DNA of 64,000 bases from an uncultured Paracoccaceae bacterium (GTDB lineage: Bacteria; Pseudomonadota; Alphaproteobacteria; Rhodobacterales; Rhodobacteraceae): the NCBI GenBank assembly GCA_937916485.1, contig CALFSV010000295.1, positions 1 to 64,000 on the forward strand. The letters run 5' to 3'. The position numbers and the translations under genes were made by a program. The notes below the pieces were generated by a model that worked only from the letters and a program-made list of their open reading frames with translations, did not search any database and had not been told where the DNA came from. Positions 35,834-45,377 of the stretch are shown in pieces. Position 1 is the first letter of the stretch, and the number at the start of each line of letters is the position of its first letter.

Positions 35834-36595
35834 CTACTCGGCCGTTTCGGCGGACCCAGAGGTCTGGGCACTGTCTGCAGCAGCGGCCTTGGGTGCGCGG
35901 GGCTTGCGCGGACGTGGCGTGCGGGCGGCCTTGGGCTTGGCGGCGGCGGCAGGGGCGGCTGCGTCACTGGTCTTGTCCTCGGGCGTTTCCACCAGGCTGG
36001 ACTGCTGATCGCCAGCCTTGAGGAAACCGACGTCGGCGATGTCCATGCTATAATCCGGCTGCTCTGCACTGCCGGGATCCTGATCAGCGGCATCATTGCC
36101 AGAGTCGCGCCGCGACGACACCTTGCCACGACGCGGCTGCTGTCCTGCATCCGCCCCGGACTCGGGTTGGCGAGGCTGGGCCTCGGGCTGGCGTTGTAGC
36201 CCATTGGAGGCCTCGGGCCCGCTGCCCTCTTCCTGGCTCCGGAGCCTTTGCTGACGCTCGCGGTCCCGCTCGGCCTGCCGGTCGCGTTCGGCCTGACGGT
36301 CGCGGTTCTGCTGCTCTTGCTCTTCGCGGGCGCGGTCGATCTCTTTCTGAGCTTCGGCGAGCAGGCGCGTATAATGCTCTGCGTGCTGGGCGAAGTTCTC
36401 GGAGTTGACCCGATCATTCGACAACTGCGCGTCGCGATGAAGTTGGTTGTATTTCTCGATGATCTGCTGGGGCGTTCCGCGCACCTTGCCATCAGGACCC
36501 GAGCTGTCGAACACCCGGTTGATGATGTTTCCGCCCGAGGGACGGTTGTTGCTGCGGTTCTTGTTGCCCCGCGACCGTGACTTTGATGATCTCAT
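35834..36595 (-). CDS. DUF4167 domain-containing protein
   Basis: 253-residue protein, common in alphaproteobacteria and of unknown function. The N-terminal DUF4167 domain covers SRGNKNRSNNRPSGGN and VRGTPQQIIEKYNQLHRDAQ, followed by a strongly charged coiled coil (EQEQQNRDRQAERDRQAERD) around residues 90-130. The rest is disordered, with a Lys/Pro/Ala-rich end. The basic head suggests RNA or DNA binding, which is inference. The start MRSSKSRSR at 36595 is used rather than the in-frame ATG at 36664. It faces rsmA tail to tail, sharing the terminator region. Confidence 0.82.
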   Translation of the reverse strand: MRSSKSRSRGNKNRSNNRPSGGNIINRVFDSSGPDGKVRGTPQQIIEKYNQLHRDAQLSNDRVNSENFAQHAEHYTRLLAEAQKEIDRAREEQEQQNRDRQAERDRQAERDRERQQRLRSQEEGSGPEASNGLQRQPEAQPRQPESGADAGQQPRRGKVSSRRDSGNDAADQDPGSAEQPDYSMDIADVGFLKAGDQQSSLVETPEDKTSDAAAPAAAAKPKAARTPRPRKPRAPKAAAADSAQTSGSAETAE

Positions 36596-36827
36596 ATGAC
36601 TTTTCGTGTCCAGCCTGGAAGGAGTTGTCGCGACTTCGGTTTGCACCTGGCCCGATGCGTGCACGCTGCACGCTGTGATCTTATGAAGGCCCTAAGATGA
36701 ACTGGCGGCGTTCTGTAGGAGAGGGCTTATTGCCCTCATCTCTGCAGACAGGAGTGAATAAACACGGCCCGCCCGGCGGCGCAAGCAAAAATTGCCTGCA
36801 AAGGCCGGATCGGAGCAAATCAGCGTA

Positions 36828-37691
36828 TCAGAACGGGATATCGGACCACTGGGCCACAATGACGCGATCGCGTCCGTCCAGGTCCTTGATCAGGGCCCGC
36901 ACATCAAAACCAGCGTCATGGGCGATTGCCGAGACCGCCTGAGCCTGGCTTGGCCCTATCTCAACGATGATGCGGCCATCGTCTATCAGGTAAGGGCCGA
37001 CAGAGGTGAATATCTGCCGGTAGGCGTCAAGACCGTCCGATCCGTCGGTCAGGGCCAGCCGGGGTTCCCAATCGCGGACCTCGGGGGCAAGGCCGGCCAT
37101 TTCGGACGATGCGATGTAGGGTGGGTTGGCGACCACAAGGTCAAAGATGCCGCCGACGTCGGCCACCCAGTCCGAAACCTCGAACCGCACCCGATGCGAC
37201 AGGTCGAGCTGCCGGGCATTGGCACGCGCAATCTCGAGTGCGGCGGCGGAAATGTCTACGCCCATGCCCCGGCTTGCGTCCATTTCGGCCAGCAGGGTTA
37301 GAAGGATACAGCCTGACCCGGTCCCAAGGTCCAGCACATGGGCAAAAGGCTGCGCCAGCGCGGCCTCGACCAGCATCTCGGTTTCGGGGCGGGGGTCCAG
37401 CACATCGGCGGTCACGATGAAATCACGCCCGTAGAACGCCCGGCGTCCGATCAGTTGCGACACAGGCTCGCGTGCGGCCCGGCGGGTGATGAGGGTGTCA
37501 AAGGCAGCCTGCGCCGTCTTTTCGATGGTTTCGGGCAAAAGGAGGGTCAGCCGACCGGCCTCGACCCCAACCGCATGAGACAGAAGCCGACGTGCGTCGC
37601 GGGCGGCATCGGGCACGCCCGCGGCGGCAAGCCTGCGGGTGGCCGCGATCAGCAGGCTGTTGCCGGTTTCGGTGTCGTCGGTTGCGGTCAT
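36828..37691 (-). CDS. prmC: Release factor glutamine methyltransferase PrmC
   Basis: 287-residue N5-glutamine methyltransferase modifying the GGQ glutamine of release factors RF1 and RF2. SAM motif [16 protein letters not shown] is near residue 119, the catalytic NPPY in [13 protein letters not shown] near residue 188, and [10 protein letters not shown] near residue 101 precedes the fold. Its ATG overlaps the prfA stop (ATGA), so enzyme and substrate are made from one message. Confidence 0.95.
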   Translation of the reverse strand: MTATDDTETGNSLLIAATRRLAAAGVPDAARDARRLLSHAVGVEAGRLTLLLPETIEKTAQAAFDTLITRRAAREPVSQLIGRRAFYGRDFIVTADVLDPRPETEMLVEAALAQPFAHVLDLGTGSGCILLTLLAEMDASRGMGVDISAAALEIARANARQLDLSHRVRFEVSDWVADVGGIFDLVVANPPYIASSEMAGLAPEVRDWEPRLALTDGSDGLDAYRQIFTSVGPYLIDDGRIIVEIGPSQAQAVSAIAHDAGFDVRALIKDLDGRDRVIVAQWSDIPF

Positions 37692-38743
37692 GTGTCCATC
37701 TCTGCCAGCAATTGTGCCTGCGCCTCGGATGTCAGGGCATCTATGATCTCGTCGAGGTCACCTTGCAGGATGGCGTCGAGCCGATAAAGCGTCAGGTTGA
37801 TCCGGTGGTCGGTCATCCGGCCTTGGGGAAAGTTGTAGGTCCGGATCCGTTCGGACCGGTCACCGCTGCCCACCTGAGCCTTGCGGTCGGCAGAGCGGGC
37901 GCCTTCGACGCGTTCCCGCTCAAGATCAAACAGCCGCGCGCGCAGCACGTCCATCGCCAGTTCGCGGTTGCGGTGCTGCGATTTCTGAGAAGAGGTCACG
38001 ATGATGCCGGTGGGCAGGTGCGTGATCCGGACCGCCGAATCGGTCGTGTTGACGTGCTGTCCCCCTGCCCCGCTGGCCCGCATGGTATCAATGCGGATGT
38101 CGGTCGCAGGTATGTCGATATCGACCGCCTCGGCCTCGGGCAGTACGGCGACGGTGGCGGCTGAGGTATGGATGCGGCCGCCGCTTTCGGTTTCGGGCAC
38201 CCGCTGGACCCGGTGCACGCCTGATTCGTATTTGAGCCGGGCAAACACACCGTCCCCTTCGACCCGTGCGATCACTTCCTTGATCCCGCCAAGCTCGGTC
38301 GCCTGTTCTTCGATGATCTCGAAACGCCAGCCCTTGGCCTCGCAATAGCGCTGGTACATGCGCAACAGGTCAGCGGCGAACAACGCGGCTTCGTCGCCGC
38401 CAGTGCCGGGCCGGATTTCCAGCATGGCGGGGCGGCCGTCGGCAGCGTCCTTGGGGATCAGGGCAAGGCGCAGCGCCGCTTCGGCGGCTTCGATCCTTGT
38501 GCGAAGCCCGGGTAGTTCGTCTTCGGCTAATGCTCGCATCTCGGGGTCGTCGAGCATCGCCTCGGCCCCGTCGCGTTCCTCAAGAAGGGCGCGGTAGGTG
38601 TTGATCGTGTCGACTACCGGACGCAGGTCCGAATATTCGCGCGTCAGCGGGGCGATGTCGGCGCTGGCCATGCCGCCATTCATCTTGGCCTCCAAAAACT
38701 GGAAGCGTTGGAGAATCTGCTCAAGGGTTGCCGACTGGATCAT
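37688..38743 (-). CDS. prfA: Peptide chain release factor 1
   Basis: 351-residue RF1, releasing nascent chains at UAA and UAG. The GGQ motif is in [18 protein letters not shown] and the anticodon-mimic PxT-type loop lies in the middle domain. The start at 38743 (MIQSATLEQ) gives the family length and N-terminus; ATG at 38761 would add six residues. It follows the DUF1499 gene by about 30 bases. Confidence 0.94.
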   Translation of the reverse strand: MIQSATLEQILQRFQFLEAKMNGGMASADIAPLTREYSDLRPVVDTINTYRALLEERDGAEAMLDDPEMRALAEDELPGLRTRIEAAEAALRLALIPKDAADGRPAMLEIRPGTGGDEAALFAADLLRMYQRYCEAKGWRFEIIEEQATELGGIKEVIARVEGDGVFARLKYESGVHRVQRVPETESGGRIHTSAATVAVLPEAEAVDIDIPATDIRIDTMRASGAGGQHVNTTDSAVRITHLPTGIIVTSSQKSQHRNRELAMDVLRARLFDLERERVEGARSADRKAQVGSGDRSERIRTYNFPQGRMTDHRINLTLYRLDAILQGDLDEIIDALTSEAQAQLLAEMDT

Positions 38744-38774
38744 GCGCCTGATGTCCCGCATCCCGGCGGGGGGG

Positions 38775-39245
38775 TCAAGGTGCCAGAGGGGGAACCACCT
38801 CTGCCAGCTGCGTCAGCCAGCCCTCGACCCGCGCCCGGTTGACGCCCAGATCCTCGGCGCCGAACCGTTGCCTGGCCCAGATCACCGGGGCAGCGCCCTC
38901 GCCCACGGCGACGGTCGTCACGGTGGTATAGTCTGGAAAGCCGCATAGGCGGGAGCGCGAGGTATAGGTGATCCGCCCCTCTTCCACGCTGCCGGCTAGG
39001 CGCTGGGTGCGGGGCGTTCCCATCGCCACGGCATCAAGGGCCGCCAGCAAGGCGGCGGGATCGGTCGCAAAGACCGGTGCCGCGCCGCTCCCCCCCTCGG
39101 GCCGGATCAGCCAGCCGCCCCGGGCCGTCGCGGTCGCGGCGGTCGGGTCCGTGTGCCATGCAACGGGGTTTGACGGCGCAAGCCGGGCGTAGATCATCGC
39201 CCCCCCGATCAGCAGGACAAGGACGGCGAGGATACGCAAGATCAT
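38775..39245 (-). CDS. DUF1499 domain-containing membrane-anchored protein
   Basis: 156-residue protein with one N-terminal membrane anchor (residues 2-20) and a DUF1499 domain ending in [14 protein letters not shown]. Function is unknown. The family signature R-S-R-x-G-x-x-D is present as [17 protein letters not shown] at 39245 overlaps the speB stop (ATGA), which sets the start; it links the agmatinase gene to prfA. Confidence 0.82.
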   Translation of the reverse strand: MILRILAVLVLLIGGAMIYARLAPSNPVAWHTDPTAATATARGGWLIRPEGGSGAAPVFATDPAALLAALDAVAMGTPRTQRLAGSVEEGRITYTSRSRLCGFPDYTTVTTVAVGEGAAPVIWARQRFGAEDLGVNRARVEGWLTQLAEVVPPLAP

Positions 39246-40210
39246 CGGTTCTTTCCCTTGTTCCAACAGTACAGGCACAGCAATTCCGTCGCCACATGCG
39301 CCCCCGCGATGGCGGTGGCCCCTGTGGTGTCATAGGGCGGCGAAACCTCAACGATATCGCCGCCCACCATGTTGATACCCGCCAGATCGCGCAGGATGGC
39401 CGCGGCCTGCCATGAGGCCAGCCCCCCCCAGACCGGCGTGCCGGTACCGGGGGCAAAGGCGGGGTCGAGGGCGTCGATGTCAAAAGTGACATAGGTCGGG
39501 GCGTCGCCCACGATCTCTTTGGCCCGCGCCGTCACCCAGTCCGCCCCTTTTTCGTGAACGGTCCGGGCGTCGATGAATTCCACACCCAGATAATCCTCGC
39601 ACTCTGTTCGAATCCCGATCTGGACCGAGCGGGAGGGATCGACAAAGCCCTGTTTAACCGCCTTGTACATCATGGTGCCATGGTCGATCCGGGCCATGTC
39701 GTCGTCGGGCCAAAGGTCGGAATGGGCGTCGAACTGGATCACGCTCATCGGGCCAAAGCGGGCGGCGTAGGCCTGCAGGATCGGCAGGGTGATGTAGTGG
39801 TCGCCCCCCAGCGTCAGCGTGCCGGGGCCTGCGGCCAGAATGCCTGCAATATGGGCGCGAAGCGCCTCGGGAAAGGCGGGGATATTGGCATAGTCAAAGG
39901 CCAGATCGCCATAATCCGCGATGGCATAGTCGCTGAGCGGGTCAAAACCCCAGCCATAGGGCGGATCATAGGGTTGCAGGGCCGACGCCTCGCGGATCGC
40001 ACGGGGGCCAAAGCGCGTGCCGGTCCGATGCGTCACCGCCTGATCAAACGGCACGCCGGTGATGGCCAGATCCACGCCGGTCAGGTCCTTGGTATAGCGC
40101 CGCCGCAAGAAGGACGTCGCCCCGCCAAAGGCGTTCTCGAACGACGGACCCTTCAGGTCTGTCCGGGTAAAGGCATGATCGACTTGGGTTTTTGCATCAA
40201 GAAGAGACAT
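39242..40210 (-). CDS. speB: Agmatinase (ureohydrolase)
   Basis: 322-residue binuclear manganese ureohydrolase; agmatinase cleaves agmatine to putrescine and urea. Metal ligands are in LGGDHYIT, QFDAHSDL and FDIDALDPAFAPGTGTP, all in the expected order. Family members also include guanidinobutyrase and related enzymes, so the substrate is not fixed by sequence. Its product urea could be re-used alongside the urt importer. It follows an M20 amidohydrolase by 14 bases. Confidence 0.88.
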   Translation of the reverse strand: MSLLDAKTQVDHAFTRTDLKGPSFENAFGGATSFLRRRYTKDLTGVDLAITGVPFDQAVTHRTGTRFGPRAIREASALQPYDPPYGWGFDPLSDYAIADYGDLAFDYANIPAFPEALRAHIAGILAAGPGTLTLGGDHYITLPILQAYAARFGPMSVIQFDAHSDLWPDDDMARIDHGTMMYKAVKQGFVDPSRSVQIGIRTECEDYLGVEFIDARTVHEKGADWVTARAKEIVGDAPTYVTFDIDALDPAFAPGTGTPVWGGLASWQAAAILRDLAGINMVGGDIVEVSPPYDTTGATAIAGAHVATELLCLYCWNKGKNR

Positions 40211-40224
40211 GGCAACCCCTTTCT

Positions 40225-41421
40225 TCAGTCTGATGTCGGTCGGATTTCTTCGCCGGCAAGGGCGTGGCCGCCAATAGGCAGCGCCTTTTCCACGATCCGG
40301 GCAAAGAACGACGCGCCATAGGGCGCGGCCTCATCGTCAAAGTCGTAGTCCGGATGGTGCAGGGCCGCCGTGTCGCCATTGCCGATGAACAGATAGGATC
40401 CGGGCCGGTCCTCAAGGAAAAAGGCAAAATCTTCTGCCCCCATCTCGGGTCCCGCCTCTGCATTCACCTGCGAGATTTCGGCAGCCACTTCGGCGGCAAA
40501 GGCCGTCCTGTGGGGCTCGTTGATGGTGGCCGGGTAGCCCACTCGATAAAAGAACGAGGCCGCAACCCCGTAACTGGCGGCCTGCCCTTCGACCACTTCC
40601 TCCAGTCGGCGGCGGGCCATTTCGCGGACATGGGGCGCAAAGGTGCGCACCGTGCCGCTGATCCAGGCCTTGTCGGGCACAACATTCTCAACGCTGCCCG
40701 CATGGATCTGGGTGACCGAGATGACAAGGTCCTCAAGGGCATAGTGATTGCGGCTGACGATGGTCTGGATGGCCTGAACGATGCCGCAAACCGCCACGAC
40801 CGGGTCACGGGTCTGATGCGGGGTGGCTGCGTGACCGCCCTCACCCTTGATCTCGATGAAAAAGTCATCGACCGCTGCCATGATCGGACCGGGGGTGGTG
40901 TAGAAGGCACCAAGCGCAGTACCGGGGGCCGAATGGATGGCATAGACCTCTGAAATGTCGAACCGGTCAAGGATGCCCGCGTCGCGCATCACCTCGGCCC
41001 CGCCGCCGTCCTCCTCGGCGGGCTGAAAGATCAGCGCGACGGAGCCTGCGAAATTCCGCGTCTCGGCCAGGTATTTGGCTGCCCCCAAAAGCATGGTGGT
41101 ATGGCCGTCATGGCCGCAGGCATGCATCGCGCCGGGGGTGAGCGAGGCATAGGGTGCCCCCGTCGTCTCATGGATCGGCAAGGCGTCCATATCGGCCCGC
41201 AGACCCACCGTCGCCCCGCTCGCCCGGCCACGGATGATCGCCACGATACCCGAGGTGGCTATCCCTTCGTGGATCTCGTCCACCCCGAAGGCCCGCAACT
41301 TGTCCGCCACAAAGGCCGCCGTCTGGTGACAGTCGAAGGACAGTTCGGGGTGCTGGTGCAGATGCCTGCGCCAGCCCGCCATTTCGTCTGCCATTGCGGC
41401 GATTGAATTGATGACGGGCAT
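40225..41421 (-). CDS. M20 family amidohydrolase (hippurate hydrolase-like)
   Basis: 398-residue zinc amidohydrolase that removes an acyl group from an N-acyl amino acid. Metal motifs: HACGHDGHTTMLLGAAKYL near residue 97, the catalytic QPAEEDGGGAEVM near residue 132, AIHSAPG near residue 161 and AEDFAFFLEDRPG near residue 348. Substrate unknown, though context with agmatinase suggests arginine or amide nitrogen metabolism. It heads the M20, speB, DUF1499, prfA, prmC series, divergent from mazG. Confidence 0.87.
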   Translation of the reverse strand: MPVINSIAAMADEMAGWRRHLHQHPELSFDCHQTAAFVADKLRAFGVDEIHEGIATSGIVAIIRGRASGATVGLRADMDALPIHETTGAPYASLTPGAMHACGHDGHTTMLLGAAKYLAETRNFAGSVALIFQPAEEDGGGAEVMRDAGILDRFDISEVYAIHSAPGTALGAFYTTPGPIMAAVDDFFIEIKGEGGHAATPHQTRDPVVAVCGIVQAIQTIVSRNHYALEDLVISVTQIHAGSVENVVPDKAWISGTVRTFAPHVREMARRRLEEVVEGQAASYGVAASFFYRVGYPATINEPHRTAFAAEVAAEISQVNAEAGPEMGAEDFAFFLEDRPGSYLFIGNGDTAALHHPDYDFDDEAAPYGASFFARIVEKALPIGGHALAGEEIRPTSD

Positions 41422-41494
41422 GGTTGGACTCCGCTCGGCTCAGGTCTAGGCTAGGGTTCGATACAGGGCCTAGCCCCAAGCTGAGAGGACCGCA

Positions 41495-42343
41495 ATGCCC
41501 GACACCTCCGACTCCCTGCTCTACGACACCACCGGCGGACCGGAGCGGCAAATGGCCCGTTTGCTGCGCATCATGGAGCATCTGCGCGATCCCGATACCG
41601 GTTGCCCCTGGGATATCGAGCAGGACTTTGCCACCATCGCCCCCTACACCATCGAAGAGGCCTATGAAGTCGCCGATGCCATCGCCCGCAGCGACTGGAC
41701 CGAGCTGGAGGGAGAGCTGGGCGACCTGCTGTTGCAGACCGTCTATCACACCCAGATGGGGAGCGAGGCCGGGTTGTTCAGCTTTGCCTCTGTCGCCTGC
41801 GCGATAAGCGACAAGATGATCGCCCGGCATCCGCATGTCTTTGGTGCCGAAAGCCGTGACAAATCCGCCGACCAACAGACCGTTGACTGGGAAAAGATCA
41901 AGGCCGCCGAACGGGCGGGCAAGGCGCAGGGCCGCACGCTGGACGGGGTCGCCATCGGCCTGCCCGCCCTGATGCGCGCGCTCAAGCTGCAAAAACGGGC
42001 CGCCCGCGTCGGCTTTGACTGGCCCGACGTGGCGCAGGTCGTGGACAAGATCGCGGAAGAGGCCGCCGAAGTGGTCGAGGCCCGCGACACCCTTGGCCCC
42101 GACGCGCTAGAAGAGGAAATCGGCGATCTTCTGTTCAACCTGGCCAACCTGGCCCGGCATCTGGGCGTCGACCCCGAGGTCGCCCTGCGCCGGACCAACG
42201 CCAAATTCACCCGCCGGTTCGAAGCGATCGAGGACCGGCTGGCCGAACGGGGCAAGACACCGGCCACCAGCGATCTGGCCGAAATGGACGCAATCTGGAA
42301 CGAGGTGCGGATGGCAGACAAGGCCGCCCAAACACCTGACTAA
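41495..42343 (+). CDS. mazG: Nucleoside triphosphate pyrophosphohydrolase MazG
   Basis: 282-residue all-alpha pyrophosphatase hydrolysing NTPs to NMP and PPi, removing damaged or surplus nucleotides. Two tandem MazG repeats are seen: the first has CPWDIEQDFATIAPYTIEEAYEV near residue 37, with acidic ELGDLLLQTVYH; the second has EEAAEVVEA and EEIGDLLFNLANLARHLG. Its TAA stop lies inside the first of two tandem iron-box-like sites that precede the next gene. Confidence 0.93.
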   Translation: MPDTSDSLLYDTTGGPERQMARLLRIMEHLRDPDTGCPWDIEQDFATIAPYTIEEAYEVADAIARSDWTELEGELGDLLLQTVYHTQMGSEAGLFSFASVACAISDKMIARHPHVFGAESRDKSADQQTVDWEKIKAAERAGKAQGRTLDGVAIGLPALMRALKLQKRAARVGFDWPDVAQVVDKIAEEAAEVVEARDTLGPDALEEEIGDLLFNLANLARHLGVDPEVALRRTNAKFTRRFEAIEDRLAERGKTPATSDLAEMDAIWNEVRMADKAAQTPD

Positions 42344-42356
42344 AAAAATCAGGTAT
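42334..42356 (+). promoter_or_regulatory. IscR/Iron-Rhodo-box-like site 1
   Basis: ACCTGACTAAA-AAATCAGGTAT layout: the right half fits the IscR type-1 consensus end (AGTCRRSTAT-like). It overlaps the mazG stop and lies about 58 bases before the iron-binding protein gene. In Rhodobacter the Iron-Rhodo-box is an IscR site. Confidence 0.55.
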
Positions 42357-42358
42357 TG

Positions 42359-42381
42359 ACCCGACAAAAAGACTCAGGTTA
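42359..42381 (+). promoter_or_regulatory. IscR/Iron-Rhodo-box-like site 2
   Basis: A second copy, ACCCGAC...CTCAGGTTA, begins 25 bases after site 1 and shares about 17 of 23 positions with it. Two turns of helix apart, the pair could bind regulator cooperatively and block the promoter of the downstream gene. Confidence 0.5.
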
Positions 42382-42413
42382 CCAAAGGCCATCTTGCAAC
42401 CTTTGAGGTTCCC

Positions 42414-43418
42414 ATGACTATTCGTTCAATTTTTCTGGCCTCTGCCGCGGTCGTCGCGGCCGCCCCAGCGCTGTCCGATGTGAATATCTACACCACCCGC
42501 CAACCCGAACTCATCCAGCCGGTGATGGATGCCTTCACCGCCCAGACCGGGATCGCGGTAAACCTCGCCTATGTCGAAAGCGGCATCGTCGAACGGCTCA
42601 GGGCCGAGGGCCGCCGCTCTCCGGCGGACCTTGTGATGACGGTCGACATCGCCAACCTGCAACAAATCGTGGACGCCGACGTGGTCCAGCCCGTCGAAAA
42701 TGAAGTGCTCACCGCCGCCATCCCGGCCGAGCTACGCAGCCCCGACAACCTTTGGTTCGGCCTGACAACCCGCGCCCGGATCGTCTATGCCAGCCGCGAC
42801 CGCGTCGCCGATGGCGAAGTCACCACCTACGAGGACCTAGCCTCGGACACCTGGGCCGGTCGCATCTGCACCCGCTCTGGCACCCACCCCTACAACCTTG
42901 CCCTGTTGGCCGCCGTCATCGCGCATGACGGGCCAGAGGCAGCCCAGGCCTGGGCCGAAGGCGTCCACGACAACCTCGCCCGCCGCCCCGAAGGCAACGA
43001 CCGGGCACAGGTCAAGGCGATCTGGGCCGGCGAATGCGACATCTCGCTGGGCAATACCTACTACATGGGCGAAATGCTCGGCGACCCAGAGCAGACCGAA
43101 TGGGCCAATGCCGTGCGGATCATCTTTCCGACATTCGAGGACGGCGGCACCCATGTGAACATTTCGGGCGTTGCCATGACCAAATCGGCCCCGAACAAGG
43201 ATGAGGCGATGCAACTTCTGGAATTCCTGGTGTCGCCCGAGGCACAAGGCATCTATGCAGAGCTGAACAACGAATACCCCATCCTTGAAGGGGCACCGCT
43301 GTCTGACCTCGTGGCAAGCTGGGGCAGCTTTGACGCTGACACCACCGATCTGACCGAAATCGCCGGCCACAGAGGCGCGGCGCTCCGGATCATGGAAATC
43401 GTGAACTTCGACGGCTAA
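42414..43418 (+). CDS. Ferric iron ABC transporter substrate-binding protein (FbpA/FutA-like)
   Basis: 334-residue periplasmic iron-binding protein. A signal peptide (residues 1-21, ending APALS) precedes the Fbp-type fold starting DVNIYTTRQPELIQP. Iron-ligating tyrosines are expected in the GNTYYMGEML stretch near residues 217-226, the family signature. Ferric iron would be handed to an FbpBC-type permease and ATPase, but neither lies in this window, so the gene is an orphan here. Two iron-box-like sites upstream suggest control by iron status. It converges on uup with 27 bases between. Confidence 0.9.
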   Translation: MTIRSIFLASAAVVAAAPALSDVNIYTTRQPELIQPVMDAFTAQTGIAVNLAYVESGIVERLRAEGRRSPADLVMTVDIANLQQIVDADVVQPVENEVLTAAIPAELRSPDNLWFGLTTRARIVYASRDRVADGEVTTYEDLASDTWAGRICTRSGTHPYNLALLAAVIAHDGPEAAQAWAEGVHDNLARRPEGNDRAQVKAIWAGECDISLGNTYYMGEMLGDPEQTEWANAVRIIFPTFEDGGTHVNISGVAMTKSAPNKDEAMQLLEFLVSPEAQGIYAELNNEYPILEGAPLSDLVASWGSFDADTTDLTEIAGHRGAALRIMEIVNFDG

Positions 43419-43445
43419 ATTGCGCGGAGGCCGGGCAAATCTGCC

Positions 43446-45254
43446 TCAGGCCTCCGCCCGCTCCGCCAATATCAGCCACTCTTCTTCGGCCGCCGCCAGA
43501 CTTGCCTGCCGTTCGGCCATGGCCTCTGTCGCCTTCTTGAACTTGGCCGGCTCCCGACTGAAAAGGTCGGGGTCAGACAACAGGACTTCAAGCTTGCCAA
43601 TCTCGGCCGTCAGCTTGTCGATCAGCTGCGGCAGGGTCTCAAAGCGGTGCTTCTCGGTAAAGCTGAGGCCGGATTTCTGGGCGGCGGCGGTCTTGGGCTT
43701 TTCCTTCGGCGCCAAGGCCTTGGCCGCGGCAACTTCCATCTCGATCTCGCCGCGCTGGGTGCGATAGTCGGACCAGCCGCCGGCATAGACGGTCGCCCGC
43801 CCGTCGCCTTCCATGGCGATCGTGGTGGTGGCTACCCGGTCAAGGAAATCGCGGTCGTGGCTGACCAGAAGGACGGTGCCGTCATATTCGCCCAGGATGT
43901 CCTGCAACAGGTCCAGCGTCTCGATGTCGAGATCGTTGGTCGGTTCGTCCAGCACAAGCACGTTGGAATCACGCGCCATCAGGCGGGCCAAAAGCAGGCG
44001 GGCCTTTTCGCCCCCCGACAGGGCGCGGACAGGGGCGCGGGCCTGCGCCTCGTCAAAGAGGAAATCCTTGAGGTAGCCGATGACATGGCGCGGCTGGCCC
44101 CGGACCATGACCTGATCGGCCTTGCCCGACACCCGCATTTCGGGATCACCCGTCAGACTATCCCAAAGCGACATATCAGGATCAAGCGCCGCACGAGCCT
44201 GGTCAAACACCGCTACCGCTAGGTTCGTCCCATGTTTGACAGTGCCTGCATCGGGTTGAACTTCACCTAGCAATATCTTGATAAGCGTTGTTTTTCCAAC
44301 GCCATTGGGCCCAACGATGGCGATCCGGTCGCCGCGCTGAACCGTGAGGCTGAGGTTGCGCAGGATGGGTCGGCCACCAAATGCCATTTCCAGCCCTTCG
44401 GCCTCGATCACCTTCTTGCCCGAAGTCGACCCACTCTCGAACGCAAGGGCCGCGGTGCCCTGACGGCGGATCTGGCCGGCCCGCTCGGCGCGCAGGTCCT
44501 GAAGGGCGCGGACGCGGCCCATGTTGCGCTTACGGCGGGCCGAGATGCCCTCGACGGCCCAGCGGCCTTCGGACTTGATGCGGCGGTCCATCTTGTGACG
44601 GGCGAGGTCCTCGTCTTCCCAGACCTTGTCACGCCAGGCCTCGAACCCGTCGAAACCTGTCTCCTGACGACGGACGACGCCCCGGTCAATCCAGAGAGTC
44701 GCACGGGTCAGTTCGCGCAGAAAAGCTCGGTCGTGCGAGATCAGGACATAGCCCGCCCGTGTCTCTTTCAATTCGTTCTCAAGCCAGGCAATCGCCTCGA
44801 TATCCAGGTGGTTGGTCGGCTCGTCCAGCAGCATCAGTTCCGGGGCCTCGGCCATCAGTTTGGCCAGGGCCGCGCGGCGACGCTCACCGCCCGACGCGAC
44901 AGACACATCGCGGGCCGGGTCGAATTTCAGCCCCTCGGCCACCATCTCGACTCGGTAGGCCTCGCCCTCGTCCAGGCCGCTGGCGGCATAGTCGCCCAAT
45001 GTGGCATGCCCGCCCATCGTCGGGTCCTGCTCCATATAGCCGACCGTCACACCGGGGGCGGCAACGCGCAGGCCGTGATCGGCCTCCACAAGGCCTGCCA
45101 TGACCTTCATCAGGGTCGACTTGCCCGACCCGTTGCGGCCCACCAGGGCGACGCGGTCACCCGGTTGGACGTTGACGCTCAATCCCGCGAAAACGGGATC
45201 GCCCCCGAAAGTGAGCGAGATATCGGAAAGCTGAAGAAGAGGTGCGCGTGCCAT
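43446..45254 (-). CDS. uup: ABC-F ATPase Uup-like
   Basis: 602-residue soluble protein with two ABC domains. Walker A motifs GRNGSGKST (near 39) and GPNGVGKTT (near 318), signatures ASGGERRR and LSGGEKARL, and Walker B motifs LMLLDEPTNHLDIE and VLVLDEPTNDLDIE. The C-terminal coiled coil (residues 530-602) with an AAAQKSGLSF lead-in is the DNA/ribosome-binding tail of Uup. Uup is linked to ribosome function and to precise transposon excision in E. coli. Paralogous to the YheS-like gene at 23044. Confidence 0.9.
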   Translation of the reverse strand: MARAPLLQLSDISLTFGGDPVFAGLSVNVQPGDRVALVGRNGSGKSTLMKVMAGLVEADHGLRVAAPGVTVGYMEQDPTMGGHATLGDYAASGLDEGEAYRVEMVAEGLKFDPARDVSVASGGERRRAALAKLMAEAPELMLLDEPTNHLDIEAIAWLENELKETRAGYVLISHDRAFLRELTRATLWIDRGVVRRQETGFDGFEAWRDKVWEDEDLARHKMDRRIKSEGRWAVEGISARRKRNMGRVRALQDLRAERAGQIRRQGTAALAFESGSTSGKKVIEAEGLEMAFGGRPILRNLSLTVQRGDRIAIVGPNGVGKTTLIKILLGEVQPDAGTVKHGTNLAVAVFDQARAALDPDMSLWDSLTGDPEMRVSGKADQVMVRGQPRHVIGYLKDFLFDEAQARAPVRALSGGEKARLLLARLMARDSNVLVLDEPTNDLDIETLDLLQDILGEYDGTVLLVSHDRDFLDRVATTTIAMEGDGRATVYAGGWSDYRTQRGEIEMEVAAAKALAPKEKPKTAAAQKSGLSFTEKHRFETLPQLIDKLTAEIGKLEVLLSDPDLFSREPAKFKKATEAMAERQASLAAAEEEWLILAERAEA

Positions 45255-45293
45255 GAGGCTCAGCTAGAGCGGCTCTGCCACGGGTGCAAGGCC

Positions 45294-45330
45294 TGCCCTT
45301 CGCTTCGTCTCAAATACTCTCCCCGAAGGG
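45294..45330. repeat. Rhodobacteraceae-type intergenic element, copy C
   Basis: TGCCCTTCGCTTCG, then CAAATACTC, then TCCCCGAAGGG, in the uup-olsB gap. It shares its order and most bases with copy B. Confidence 0.55.
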
Positions 45331-45377
45331 ACCGTCCTGTCCGGCAGCGCTGCCCTTGGCGCGGCTTTGCGCCCCTA

